The notes under the pieces were generated by a model that saw only the letters and a program-made list of their open reading frames with translations, had not been told where the DNA came from and did no database searches. Below are positions 20,961-31,459 of a DNA stretch of 64,000 nucleotides, piece by piece. The stretch's first letter is position 1, and each line of letters starts with the position of its first letter. Both the position numbers and the translations under genes were made by a program. Source of the stretch: Branchipolynoe longqiensis (lineage: Eukaryota; Annelida; Polychaeta; Phyllodocida; Polynoidae); assembly GCA_030323885.1 (NCBI GenBank), contig CM059197.1:32439384-32503383 (forward strand), in the 5' to 3' direction.

Positions 20961-21235
20961 TAAGCGCTAGTCACACTGTGGCTTGTGATCACTGGCCAAC
21001 TTTGCAAACAAAAAGCTGACTGGTTGCTGACTGGTCACCAAGCTAGGAAAATCGTCGGCGACCATTTATATCGCATCACGGTCTTTGGTGCAGCAGCTGC
21101 AACCTTGTTGCGTCCAAAATGCGCGCCTGGAGATCAGCTACCACTGTGGAGCATTTTGTACCATTTTGCGACCATTTTGTGACCACCCGTTTTTGGGGGG
21201 TCGCAAAAAGGTCGCAAAATTAAGAAGCTTAAAAG
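20955..21235. mobile_element. Foldback element, GGTCGCAAAATGG word family (copy 1, truncated)
   Basis: The left end 'aagcgctagtcacactgtgg' has the shared GTCACA-type terminus. The interior repeats 'tgcgaccattttg' and 'ctgactggtcacc' words like the copy at 50263-50634. The right end is not recognisable. Confidence 0.55.
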
Positions 21236-21723
21236 GAAAGATAACCCCTGTGTTCTTTCAAGTCAAATATCCAGTCTAAAATGAACTATCACACATTTGT
21301 GATAGTAAGAAAACAACTCAAAATTGTGATGGTGTAATATATAATTAACACAGTCTTTCCATCATTAAAGCTAAGGGTCTTACTACTAATACTTGCGTAG
21401 ATTTCAAACTAGACTCACAGTCACATACTGTGTGACTTTGTCTCATTAGATATCAATCCGCAATGCGAGTTTCTTGTAACCCTTGCAGTGGAAAAGTAAC
21501 ATGTTAAATACATAAGAGTTGTCTACTATCATGTGATGTATAAGCATTATGCGAGTATAAAGACACGGAAGGGATTATTATTACTATATTGTTATTATAT
21601 ATTATTATATTATTAACCAATGGGCACTTTTCATGTATTTGCTTCCTACTCATATGGGGACTGGTGGCGCCACCACCGGCCCCGACTCTAACTTCCGGCG
21701 TTCCCACGGTCACTTGCATCCGG

Positions 21724-21765
<42 letters not shown>

Positions 21766-22677
21766 CGTATATGGGTCATTCTCTGAAACTGGGCACTAAA
21801 GTCTGACATGGAAACCAAAAGTGAAAACCTTTCAAATAATAGCAAAAAAACATTCCAAATAATAGCAGAATCCATGTTTCTATGAAGGGTTGCATGTCAT
21901 TCATATGTCAGAGTTGAACAAAAAATCACTTTTTTATTTAGATCTTATACAAATTGAGCAATAGGTTGATATAATTTCTGTAACATGAAAATCAAAGACA
22001 CATCCAGAACATACACAACAAAGTCAAACAAGATGTTATTGATTCTAGTTAAGCAAGCATTATGTCTTACATGAAAAAAGTTTGAAAAAAGTTGAAAAAA
22101 AGTTTGACTATATGTAAGGTGTCAATATGTAAATGTTCACATTTTCATTCCAGCACAAAATCATACAAGTATAATTTTGATATTTTTGTGGGGTAGATTC
22201 AATACACGTACCACTGCTAGCATACCTAATACAGAGAGGCTACAATAATTATTTGATCTGCTATCAATAAAAGAACAAATTAATTATCAGCACTGTAATG
22301 TGGAGACCAACTATGTCGTGTCCAGTTTGATAGAATAACTCATATATCGATATTTATTTGCTGTATAAGACATTATAACAATGTAATAAGGCTGGAAGCT
22401 TCCATCTGCTCCTCAGCCCTAACTCCTCCCTCAGTCATCGACTGGAGGAGCCTTGATCTAGTCATCTACTGTTCCAGCCTAATCAACCTCAGATCCGTTG
22501 GGGGGCACCACCGGTCTGTGCATGCACCACTGTGCCCCCCCCCCCCCCACCCACCTACAATCACTGTACCGCCGAAAACGTCCTCTATACAGAGATTATA
22601 ACTCTTACCCACTACCATGTCTTCTTTATTATTATTAATTATTACATAATAATATTATGTAGGACAACTATTATATA
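21236..22677. other. Unassigned AT-rich sequence with simple repeats
   Basis: (TA)n at 21727-21763 and a C-run at 22538-22549. No gene, and no family repeat recognised. Confidence 0.5.
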
Positions 22678-22679
22678 TA

Positions 22680-22855
22680 CAGTAAAACCTCTAAATTGAC
22701 CGACCTTGGGACCGACTTTAAGTGGTCCATTTATCGAGGTGGTCGGTTTCGGGAGTTAGAATATGGTTACAATTGTATTGTTATGACCCAAATAAAGCGA
22801 TCGATATAGGGGAGTGGTCGATCTGTGGAGGTGGTCGGTTAGGGAGGTTTTACTG
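22680..22855. mobile_element. Pogo-like MITE family 1 (copy 1)
   Basis: 176 bp between TA dinucleotides. Inverted ends are CAGTAAAACCTC and GAGGTTTTACTG. The interior has 'gaccgaccttgggaccgact' and 'gatcgatataggggagtgg'. Other copies: 29271-29448 (inverted), 52871-53052, and half at 50140-50224. The ends resemble Tc1/mariner pogo-Tigger termini. Confidence 0.85.
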
Positions 22856-22860
22856 TATAT

Positions 22861-23195
22861 ATTATCTACGTGGTGGCCGAATGGATAAGATCACTAGTTT
22901 CCCATGCGGAAGGATGGGGGTTCGAATCCCGGACGAGGTAAACCAATAACTTGATGCTTTTCGCTACCTAGCCTGGTACTCGGCATTAATTATGATAGGG
23001 TAGGCAAGGGCAAGGTCGAATTAGCTCTGTATCAGGATAATGTGACTGCGTGAGATATCGGGTCATGCTGCTGGCGGCCTGGTCTCCCAGTTGGGACAGC
23101 ACTGCAAAGTTGCCATGAGTGCGGACTGTCATAACTCAGTATTCGTCCTGATATGACATTTGGTGGTTTTAGGACGTAAAACCCCAACAAGTTCC
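22861..23195 (+). mobile_element. SINE-1 copy with an extra tail
   Basis: The head 'ggtggccgaatggataagat' and 'ggttcgaatcccggac' keeps good A and B boxes; the body and tail end 'gtaaaaccccaacaag'. A second, separate tail copy follows at 23196-23277 ('cctgatatgacgttaaatgt'). Confidence 0.85.
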
Positions 23196-23327
23196 CATGA
23201 GTGTGAACTGTCAAGTCGGTACACGTCCTGATATGACGTTAAATGTTGTACGGTCGTAAAACCCCAACAAACAAATCGACTATATATATAATGGACACGG
23301 TTAATTAATGAGTTGGCGAATTTATAC

Positions 23328-23329
<2 letters not shown>

Positions 23330-23372
<43 letters not shown>

Positions 23373-23378
23373 TATATG

Positions 23379-23431
<53 letters not shown>

Positions 23432-23440
23432 ATGTGCAGA
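23330..23440. repeat. (TA)n microsatellite
   Basis: Mostly perfect TA dinucleotides with a short 'catatatatatgtatgta' interruption. Confidence 0.9.
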
Positions 23441-23594
23441 TAAGCTGCAATCAGTGCATGGAGGTAAGCGTACTTAGCCTGATCTGCCTGTCGTGCTGTG
23501 TGTGCCCTGTGTCTGTTCGCAGGTGTCGCCCTCCCGGCTCGATGTGTGAAGTGTGTTTGATTCCAGTACTTCCCAAGGTTATAAGTACAAGTCC

Positions 23595-23650
23595 ACACAC
23601 ACACAGCCCCCCCCCCCCCTCCCCGCCCCCCCCCCCCCCCCCCCCCCCCA
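23595..23650. repeat. (CA)n and poly-C run
   Basis: 'cacacacacag' followed by C-runs of up to about 22 broken by T and G. Confidence 0.85.
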
Positions 23651-23654
23651 GCAT

Positions 23655-24775
23655 CATTACTAGAGTAGCACACTGCATGTGCGTCTCCATCTCTCATTGC
23701 CAGTGAAGCGGCACACTGCATTCATTTCTCGATGTCATTGCCAGTGAAGCAGCACACTGCAGTCACTTCTCCATCGCTCATTATCAGTGAATCAGCACAC
23801 TGCATTCACATCTCCATTTCCCATTGCCAGTGAAGCAGTACACTGCAGTCACATATCCATCTCTCATTGCCAGTGAAGCAGTAGACTCTAGTCACATCTC
23901 CATCGCTCATTATCAGTGAAGCAGCACACTGCATTCACTTCTCCATTTCCCATTGCCAGTGAAGCAGAACACTGCAGTCACTTCTCCATCTCCCATTGCC
24001 AGTGAAGCAGTACACTGCAGTCACATATCCATCTCTCATTGCCAGTGAAGCAGTACACTCTAGTCACATCTCCATCGCTCATTATCAGTGAAGCAGCACA
24101 CTGCATTCACTTCTCCATCTCCCATTGCCAGTGAAGCATCACACTGCAGTCACTTCTCAATCTCCCATTGCCAGTGAAGCAGTACACTGCAGTCACCCAT
24201 CCATCTCTCATTGCCAGTGAAGCAGTACACTGCAGTCACCCATCCATCTCTCATTGCCAGTGAAGCAGCACACTGCAGTCACTTCTCCATCTCCCATTGC
24301 CAGTGAAGCAGCACACTGCATTCACTTCTCCATCTCCCATTGCCAGTGAAGCAGCACACTGCAGTCACAACTCCATCTCCCATTGCCAGTGAAGCAGCAC
24401 ACTGCAATCACATCTCCATCTCCTATTGCCAGAGAAGCAGCACACTGCAGTCACATGTCCATCTCTCATTTCCAATGAAGCAGAACACTGCAGTCACATA
24501 TCCATCTCTCATTGAGAGTGAAGCAGTACACTGCAGTCCCATTTCCATCTCTCATTGCAGGTGAAGCAGTACACTGCAGTCACTTCTCCATCTCTCATTG
24601 CCAGTGAGACAGCACACTGCATTCACTGCTTCATCTCGCATTACCAGTGATGTAACACACTGCATTCACGTCTCCAGTTCATTGCCAGTCAAGCAGCACA
24701 CTGCATTAAGATGTCCATTTCATTGTCAGTGAAGCAGCACACTGAATGCGCGTCTCCATATCATTAATACTAGAG
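23655..24775. repeat. Minisatellite, 43-bp unit, about 26 copies
   Basis: Unit reads approximately 'cagtgaagcagcacactgca' then 'gtcacttctccatctcccat' then 'tgc'. Neighbouring units differ at a few positions ('catcgctcattat', 'acatatccatctctc'), and a higher-order alternation is visible at 23840-24110. Short open frames across it are a consequence of the repeat. Confidence 0.92.
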
Positions 24776-25118
24776 TAGCATACTACACTATCTATCTAAC
24801 CATGCAAACATTCCCTGTCCTACATCACTATTAACAGCTACAAAGATTTATTATGGCAGAACGATCCTAATGTCGTCACTATTTGATCACAGAGACCACC
24901 AGCCTTAGGCTAATTAACCCCTAACTATCTCTCAGAGAATAAGTAGATTCAAGAAGTAACCTACAAACCACGAATGGTCACACTGTGCCACTCGATCATG
25001 ATCATTTTGAATAAGTAAAATTGTGTTGGTACCTAATGTTGCAGTCCATTTAAACTGTTCATTTGCAGTTTATAGCTAACTTACTGGGTAATGCTTTCGA
25101 TAACGAGCTATCCTCTAA
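24776..25118. other. Unassigned sequence
   Basis: No gene or shared repeat recognised. Confidence 0.5.
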
Positions 25119-25680
25119 AGCCGTGTTTACACGGGGAATTGTGAAACGTTCTAGACAAAGCGATTTATATGAAGCATTTTAGGGGCGCGTTTACACAGAC
25201 AGAGTTTGAAAGTGCGTCGGCGACCGGGAACCAGCAGCCTTAGGTCCGCCTGTAGCCGGCAAGCACTGCTATTGGTTTACTTTACACTCGTTGATTCGAC
25301 GCTGATAAAGCTGCTACGTTAATATCGCTTGGAATTTAAGGTTAATTTAATTAAATTTCATTATTTGAGTATCTAATTCTGTTAAATATGATCGCATTTA
25401 ATAGATTTTGGCCTAATCGGGCCCTAACACTGCCGGGCACCAGCGATTAGTTACTGCTCCCCCTGTAGCCGGCAAGCAGTACTATTTTATACTATCGCCG
25501 CCCGGGAACCAGCTGAATCGCTTCAAATAAAACACCTCCCGAGGTGGTATAGATGAACCGTTTCATATGAAGCGATTCAGCCCTAAAACGCCACAGCGTC
25601 CCGTCTACACGGGAAATGTGAGTCGATCTAGGCAAGTCGTTTCATATGAAATGTTTTAAATCGCCCGTGTAAACAGGGCT
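25119..25680. mobile_element. Foldback element, GTTTACACGGG end family
   Basis: Inverted ends AGCCGTGTTTACACGGG and, reversed, AGCCCTGTTTACACGGG. Internal words 'gcgatttatatgaagc', 'cgtttcatatgaagcgattc' recur in both orientations. The left flank is TAA; the right flank is not an exact copy (ATAG). No ORF. Confidence 0.72.
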
Positions 25681-26185
25681 ATAGTGACAAACTCAAAGTT
25701 CTGATCTTCAGGAATGGAATTTAACTTAAAATAACCATGTTGTCCCACCAGCTTATGCTACCTGGTGTTTCAGTTGGTTTATATTATGTTATAGTTGCAA
25801 TTCGAGACTGTCACGCATTCTTTATGCGGATGGAAACCTTCGATTTTACTCTATCTTCTTCCGCCATGCCTGTAATTTGATCTTCATTAGTGTTATGTTA
25901 GTCTTCTTAGTCTTAATCGAAGTTGTTGTTTCTCTATTCAGTTAGGTTTTACTGACTTCACTTTAATTACAGGTAAACATGTGTCTAAAATCACTGACCT
26001 TCACATCCTTCGGTGATTGTGGTTTATGTCCCAGCAACATCTGCGGTCACTACGAGGACGGCCAATGACTTGTGGCAAGGCTGTGGGTTTGAAATAGTTT
26101 ATTCACAGAGGAAACAATTCCATTAGTAGAAATTGTCCTTTCATTGTCCGTCATACTTATCTTACTTTGGGGGGTTGATAAACGA
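25681..26185. other. Unassigned sequence
   Basis: No gene or family repeat recognised. Confidence 0.45.
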
Positions 26186-26460
26186 GGGGAAATGTCAATC
26201 GTGGACAATAATAAATATTATTGGTCTTCCGCATTCGACTGCACTTTTCCCTATCCTAGTGTCGTGGTGGTGATGAAAATGGGAAATATTGCGCCTAGAG
26301 CGGGACTCGAACCCACATCTCTTTGCATTCCGGGCCAGTGTGCTAACCATTACACCACATAGGCTCCCTGATATCACCACACTACCCACGCCTACCTGTC
26401 TATGTGGTTACTTGCCTGAGAGGTCAGTGCAGACCACTACACTCGTCCCCCTGGAATTGT
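26186..26460 (-). mobile_element. tRNA-derived SINE-3
   Basis: Reverse strand: 'cctatgtggtgtaatggtta' (A box) and 'gtgggttcgagtcccgctc' (B box), then 'gcaatatttcccattttcat'. The acceptor ends do not pair as a tRNA, and the unit recurs at 26565-26770. About 26190-26262 also carries words of the 'gaggaagaccaat' module. Confidence 0.75.
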
Positions 26461-26564
26461 AAGTCTTTTAATGCTTACAATTACATACATACAGGCAATG
26501 CACTAACACATACATACGCAGGGTAGGTTCAACAACCATACAGCGCAAAGCTTGTACAGGATCC

Positions 26565-26770
26565 TGGTCACGGCCCCAGTGTCGTGGGGGTGATGAAAAT
26601 GGGAAATATTGCACCTAGAGCAGGACTTGAACCCACATATCTTTGCATTCTGGGCCAGTGTGCTAACCATTACACCACCTAGGCTCCCTGATATCACCAC
26701 ACTACCCACGCCTACCTGTCTATGTGGTTACTTGCCTGAGAGGTCAGTGCAGACCACTACACTAGTAATG
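26565..26770 (-). mobile_element. SINE-3 copy 2
   Basis: Nearly the same as 26270-26460, including the 3' flank 'gcctacctgtctatgtggtt' and 'gaggtcagtgcagacc'. Unit and flank are therefore repeated about 300 bp apart, either as two insertions or as a local duplication. Confidence 0.75.
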
Positions 26771-26925
26771 TTGACTGCCAGGCTATGTAGCGACAAGACT
26801 TAGTATAAATTATTAAGTCATTCTCTTGACTCGGCCAGAGTTTGAACAGGTGGGTTCAAATCACATGAACTACCAAAACGGGAGGCGGCCGTTCAACTCA
26901 TTCAGCTATCCCGTCTGATCAATAT
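26771..26925 (-). mobile_element. SINE-1 head fragment
   Basis: Inverted: 'tgactgccaggctatgtagc', 'cttgactcggccagag', 'ttcagctatcccgtctg'. Confidence 0.6.
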
Positions 26926-27136
26926 GATGTAGGGGCCTATGTATTTACATGGAAATATGCAATACAATTTAGCGCCGCTATAATGACACAGATCAAGAGA
27001 TGCTACAAGTTGTAGGTGGGAACAGAAGTTTAAAACGACCTGTGATAAACATTTGGAGGAAAGCATAGCAATGTCATATGAGGGGAAATAGTCCAAAGGG
27101 ATAACATCATTATGTACAATGATGGATACGAGGGAT

Positions 27137-27412
27137 TGGTTGGTTGGCTGTTGGAGTTTTACGTCCTGGCAACATTTATGATCATATCAGGACAGGTACC
27201 AGCTTGTGACAGTGCACACTAATGGTGACTTTATAGTGCTGCCCCACTGGGAGACCAGGCCAGCAGCACCATGACCTGATATCCCACTCAGTCACATTAT
27301 CCTCACACTGAGCCAACCAGTCCTGGCCATATCCTAATAATGCAGAGCGCCAGGCTAGGAAGTGAGAAGTATCAATCTTTAAGTGATGGGTTTAACTCGA
27401 CCAGGTTTTATT
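27137..27412 (-). mobile_element. SINE-1 copy
   Basis: Inverted full body from 'ggctgttggagttttacgtc' to 'gtttaactcgaccagg'. The tRNA head is largely missing. Confidence 0.8.
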
Positions 27413-27494
27413 GCACATACACTGATGTTCTTGGGTTAACGCGAATAAATGGACGCATCATATGTCATACGTTTATGAAAATGCGGCATGGTGC

Positions 27495-27985
27495 TGCATC
27501 AATCATCATCATCAATTCCCTTAACCATGACGGTCATTGGGGCACCTCAAATGACTTTGCACACAGTTTTCTTCATTTTCCCCAGTTCTCCACTGCCCTC
27601 TGGGACTCGTTCAACTCCAGGCGTGTTCATTCCCTGATGTTGTTTTCCCATCTCTTCTGTCCCCTGCCTCGTCTTCTTACCCCTTTCGCTGTGCCTTGCA
27701 AGATGGTTTTGGCCAGACCTGATGAACAGGAAATATAGCCATAGCACTGCCAGTTTCATCTCTTTATGATCATCTGGAGATCTTAGTGTGGTCCAATTGC
27801 GTTCTGGATCTTGGTACAGATTCCTCATTGGTAATATGATCTTTACATGGGATTTGTAGTATTTTGCAGTAGCGTCTCATTTCCATAGTTGTATTCTTCT
27901 TTGGAGTTAAGCTGTGAGGGTCTATGGTTCTGTACAAGCATACAGGAAACAGGAAGATGCATGTAACAAGGCAGCGCATCAGTCA
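27495..27985 (-). pseudogene. LINE reverse transcriptase C-terminal relic
   Basis: Minus-strand frames contain, in order, 'TTMEMRRYCKILQIPCKDHI', 'TNEE', 'DDHKEMKLAVLW', then in a second frame 'RRRGRGQKRWENNIREWTRL' and 'ESQRAVENWGK'. This matches the 3' end of a common non-LTR family as I recall it. Several frame changes are present, and an ATC-rich tail lies at about 27500-27515. It is a dead 5'-truncated copy. Confidence 0.8.
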
Positions 27986-28029
27986 TATCTTGGAAGTGAG
28001 AACAAAATCTTGTCAATCCGAACTGGGTT

Positions 28030-28160
28030 CAGCCGTCAATCCATATGCAGCATATTGTATGTGGGAATTGAACCCATATTTTAGCTCTAATTCCAGAACA
28101 TAGTTATATAGGCTCCCTGGTGCAACCAAACTTCCCACATTCATATGTTCATGGAACATT
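28030..28160 (-). mobile_element. SINE-3-like head fragment
   Basis: 'gtgggaattgaacccatatt' and 'ggctccctggtgcaacc' are a degenerate inverse of the SINE-3 head. Confidence 0.45.
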
Positions 28161-28268
28161 TCGGTGGGTGGTGGTGGAGAGGGAGGGGGGGGGGGTGAAA
28201 TCAACTATTTTTAACCCTCTATCGTTTTAGCCTTTGAATCGTAAGTCTCACACTTACAATTACAAATA

Positions 28269-28762
28269 CAGTATAACCCTGTTAAACCAAATTTGAAGGG
28301 ACCCTAGAAATTTGTTTGGATTAACCGATCATTGGTTTAACCGAGGTTTGACTTTGACTTGGCTTTGGCAAAAACGGGGGGGAGGGGCATTATGAATGTA
28401 CAATGTATGTGGACACTATGATTATTGTTTTTTATGTATATACAGTTTAACCCCATTAAACTAACCTCGGTTAAATCAAATGATCGGTTGATCCAAACTT
28501 TTTTTGGCGACCTGGCAAAATACTACCATTTATCATTTAAAAAAGAGTCAGATGACCTTAAAACCACATGAAAGTTTGGTTTACCTGTACCGGAAGTGGC
28601 CTGGGGCCGACAATTTTGTTTGGATTGATCGATACTTTGGATTAACCGACTTTGGTTTAACCAACTTTTTTATATGATAAATGGTAGCATTTTGCCGGGC
28701 CGCCGAAAAAAGTTTGGATTAAACTAGTATTTAATCGAGCTTGGTTTAACGGGGTTGTACTG
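28269..28762. mobile_element. Pogo-like MITE family 2 (copy 2)
   Basis: About 494 bp between TA dinucleotides. The left end is CAGTATAACCCTGTTAAACC and the right end, inverted, is CAGTACAACCCCGTTAAACC. The interior repeats 'ggattaaccgatc' in both orientations, with a second TIR-like 'acagtttaaccccatt' at 28443. Confidence 0.82.
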
Positions 28763-28794
28763 TACCCAGATAACACACTTCCATGATATACACA

Positions 28795-29070
28795 GAGTAG
28801 GTTCATCGCCATACATAACTAGAATGACCAGAATCCTGGTCACGGCACCAGTATCATGGGGAGTGGGGAGGTGGGGTTTGATGCCAACAAATGGGAATAT
28901 CGAAGAGTGAGACTCGAACCCACGACTCTGTCCTTCCAGGGGCAATCGTCCTCACCATTGACCTGTCTAGATCCCATGATGCAATCACGTTACCCACAGC
29001 TACCTGTGTTGTGTCTTTTCACCTGTAGAGCTGAGCATGTGAGTGCAACTTATTACATTGGCGATATTTC
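28795..29070 (-). mobile_element. SINE-3 variant
   Basis: Inverted: 'gagactcgaacccacgactc' (B box), 'gtcctcaccattgacctgtc' (A box), 'tacccacagctacctgtgtt' flank as in SINE-3. Diverged. Confidence 0.55.
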
Positions 29071-29270
29071 ATTATTTACTATGTAGCACAATGCTACTCA
29101 TTTAAAATAGCCAGCATAGTCGTTCGTTTTGGCTAGAACAGAAAGCACCCCAGTATCATTGTATCAACGGATTCTGTCTGCAATAAAATTCCTAGTGTGA
29201 ATGATTTTATCTCATGTCCATAGCCACACTATATTCTTAGCTTATAATCGTACTGCGAACTACATATATA

Positions 29271-29448
29271 CAGTAAAACCTCTTTAACCGATCACCTCCA
29301 CAGATCGACCACTCCCCTATATCGATCGCTTTATTTGGCTTCCAACACTATAATGGTAACCATAATCTAACTCCTTAAACCGACCACCTTCCTAAATGGA
29401 CCACCTAAAGTCCGTCCCAAGGTCGGTCGATTTAGAGAGCTTTTACTG
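29271..29448. mobile_element. Pogo-like MITE family 1 (copy 2, inverted)
   Basis: Starts CAGTAAAACCTC and ends GCTTTTACTG; the interior is the reverse of the 22.7-kb copy ('ccactcccctatatcgatcg'). Flanked by TA. Confidence 0.82.
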
Positions 29449-29474
29449 TATACATATATATTTTACCTCAGTAC

Positions 29475-29530
29475 TAAGCCTCTGTCTAGCCTCAGGCTAG
29501 GGAGAAGGAAGCACATCTGGGTCCAGCAAT
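29475..29530 (+). repeat. Left inverted terminal repeat of DIRS-like element
   Basis: Matches 34826-34885 inverted. The inner 36 bp has one visible mismatch (catCtggg/catCcggg); the outer 20 or so bp are more diverged. Confidence 0.85.
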
Positions 29531-30163
29531 TCGGATAAACAACTCACGACCGGAGGACATTCGTTGAGTTGCTCCGACAATATTTGATCTACGACTACGT
29601 ACTAACTGTAAGTATAGAAGTCGCAAAAGTTTTAGAACTTTGTGATGTGTTTGTTCACTTTTATGGGTGTTTTAGATTCTAGAACACCTATAGAACAAAG
29701 CAAACCTTTTTTCCTTTGTTCTACAATCCGCTTGTTGCCGAACGGAGAGCGGTGTTGGCTGGAGCCACATCACGTTGGGATTTTTACTCGGTTTCTTTCA
29801 TGGATTCGCGTTGGAAATTATCGTGGGTTTCTTTAATGGACTCCCCACACTTTTTTAGGCGTACCTCTGAGTTTTGAAGCATTTTCTCCAACTTGTTGGT
29901 GCAGAAGCCACTGGGGGGAGAAGTGTGCGGAACAGAGAGTGTGGGAGGTTACCGATATACTGGTCCCTACCTCTCATTTGGTTTTGGTTTCGATACCATA
30001 TACCTACGACAATACACTTAGCTTATTCACGCCTCTATTGGAATGGTTTAAATACGTTCTCCAATACCAATAGATGCTCAATTTGGTTTTTATAAAACCT
30101 GTTGTGTCATTTGCAATGAATTCCGGTGTTAAACTGACTTTCTTTCATTGTTACAGACTACCA

Positions 30164-31237
30164 ATGGCTACAAAGCGGAGTAAGCCGCCGGCAGCAGCAG
30201 CAGCGGCAGCAGCAGCAGCAGCAGCGGCAGCGGCAGCGGCAGCGGCAGCGGCAGCGGCAGCGGCAGCGGCAGCAGCAGCAGCAGCAGCAGCGGCAGCAGC
30301 AGCGGCAGCAGCAGCGGCGGCAGCAGCGGCAGCAGCGGCAGCAGCAGCAGCAGCAGCAGCGGCAGCAGCAGCGGCAGCAGCAGCGGCAGCAGCAGCGGCA
30401 GCAGCAGCGGCAGCGGCAGCGGCAGCAGCAGCGGTAGCGGCAGCGGCAGCGGCAGCGGCAGCGGCAGCGGCAGCAGCAGCGGCAGCGGCAGCGGCAGCGG
30501 CAGCGGCAGCGGCAGCGGCAGCGGCAGCGGCAGCGGCAGCGGCAGCGGCAGCGGCAGCAGCGGTAGCGTCAGCGGTGGCAGCAGTAGCGTCAGCGGTGGC
30601 GGCAGCGGCAGCAGCAGCGGTAGCGGCAGCGGCAGCAGCAGCGGCAGCAGCAGCGGCAGCAGCAGCGGCAGCAGCAGCGGCAGCAGCAGCGGCAGCAGCA
30701 GCGGCAGCAGCAGCGGCAGCAGCAGCGGCAGCAGCAGCGGCAGCAGCAGCGGCAGCAGCAGCGGCAGCAGCAGCGGCAGCAGCAGCGGCAGCAGCAGCGG
30801 CAGCAGCAGCGGCAGCAGCAGCGGCAGCAGCAGCGGCAGCAGCAGCGGCAGCAGCAGCGGCAGCAGCAGCGGCAGCAGCAGCGGCAGCAGCAGCGGCAGC
30901 AGCAGCAGCAGCGGCAGCAGCAGCGGCAGCAGCAGCGGCAGCGCGACCACCTGAGGATTACGATTCATTGCCGGTGGAGACAGCCCCGCCGTCGCCTGAC
31001 GTGATTGCGCAGGTCATGTCAGACCCGGATGTTGACATGGAACCGGTAGTGGTCGGCACAGTTCCTTCAGACGGGGAAGCCCGCATGACAACCATTTTGG
31101 AGACTAAATTAGAGGAGTTTCGTCCTTCTAGGCCTCGCGACAGAAGGCCTTTGCCGCCAAAGGAGGATACTGACTGGGAGGATGACATGGATGACGATTT
31201 TCCCAAGGTGGATTCATCTCCAGAGCCACCACATTAA
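30164..31237 (+). CDS. ORF1 N-terminal part of the DIRS-like element with polyalanine expansion
   Basis: The frame is open from 30074, but ATG 30164 after a pyrimidine-rich 'tttcattgttacag' is the likelier start: MATKRSKPP, then 251 codons (30191-30943) that are almost all GCA or GCG Ala with a few Val and Ser, then 'RPPEDYDSLPVETAPPSP', an acidic stretch (EDTDWEDDMDDDFPK) and a stop at 31235-31237. Directly after the stop, other frames continue with Lys-rich and Ser-rich text (to about 31440) that leads into the next ORF1 piece. The product would be a basic/acidic Gag-like protein. The alanine tract is a 9-bp and 6-bp repeat expansion, not part of the family. Confidence 0.7.
   Translation: MATKRSKPPAAAAAAAAAAAAAAAAAAAAAAAAAAAAAAAAAAAAAAAAAAAAAAAAAAAAAAAAAAAAAAAAAAAAAAAAAAAAAAAAAVAAAAAAAAAAAAAAAAAAAAAAAAAAAAAAAAAAAAAAAAAAVASAVAAVASAVAAAAAAAVAAAAAAAAAAAAAAAAAAAAAAAAAAAAAAAAAAAAAAAAAAAAAAAAAAAAAAAAAAAAAAAAAAAAAAAAAAAAAAAAAAAAAAAAAAAAAAAAAAAAAAAAAAARPPEDYDSLPVETAPPSPDVIAQVMSDPDVDMEPVVVGTVPSDGEARMTTILETKLEEFRPSRPRDRRPLPPKEDTDWEDDMDDDFPKVDSSPEPPH
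30191..30943. repeat. (GCA/GCG)n triplet array, 753 bp
   Basis: Mixed gcagcg 6-mers at 30220-30550 and a very regular gcagcagcg 9-mer run from about 30625 to 30930, with a few gcggtagcg or gcgtcagcggtg units in the middle. It stays in one frame with no stop; the antisense frame reads Leu/Pro. Confidence 0.95.
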
Positions 31238-31459
31238 AAGAAAAAGAGGAAGCAGAAGAAGGCTGTGAGTTCATCGGGAGATGAATTCACAAAACCACGC
31301 AAGAATGTGGTGAAAAAGCGGAAGACTAAGACACCATACCAAGAAAAAGAAGAAGGACTCTTCTTCTGATTCTTCCTCCGACTCTTCTTCAACAGAGTCG
31401 GACTCCGAGACAGAGCATGCAGGCGTATTTGCAAACATAGGCGGAAAGGTGAGGAAGAA

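Noticed and set aside
23655..24775. CRISPR-like array
   Set aside because: Units are contiguous 43-bp tandem repeats with no unique spacers, and the genome is eukaryotic.
26290..26372. tRNA gene on the minus strand
   Set aside because: Acceptor stem halves do not pair, and the sequence is repeated with the same flank at 26.6 kb; called SINE-3.
30168..30968. Minus-strand 266-codon Leu/Pro-rich frame
   Set aside because: It is the antisense reading of the GCA/GCG array in ORF1 of the DIRS-like element.
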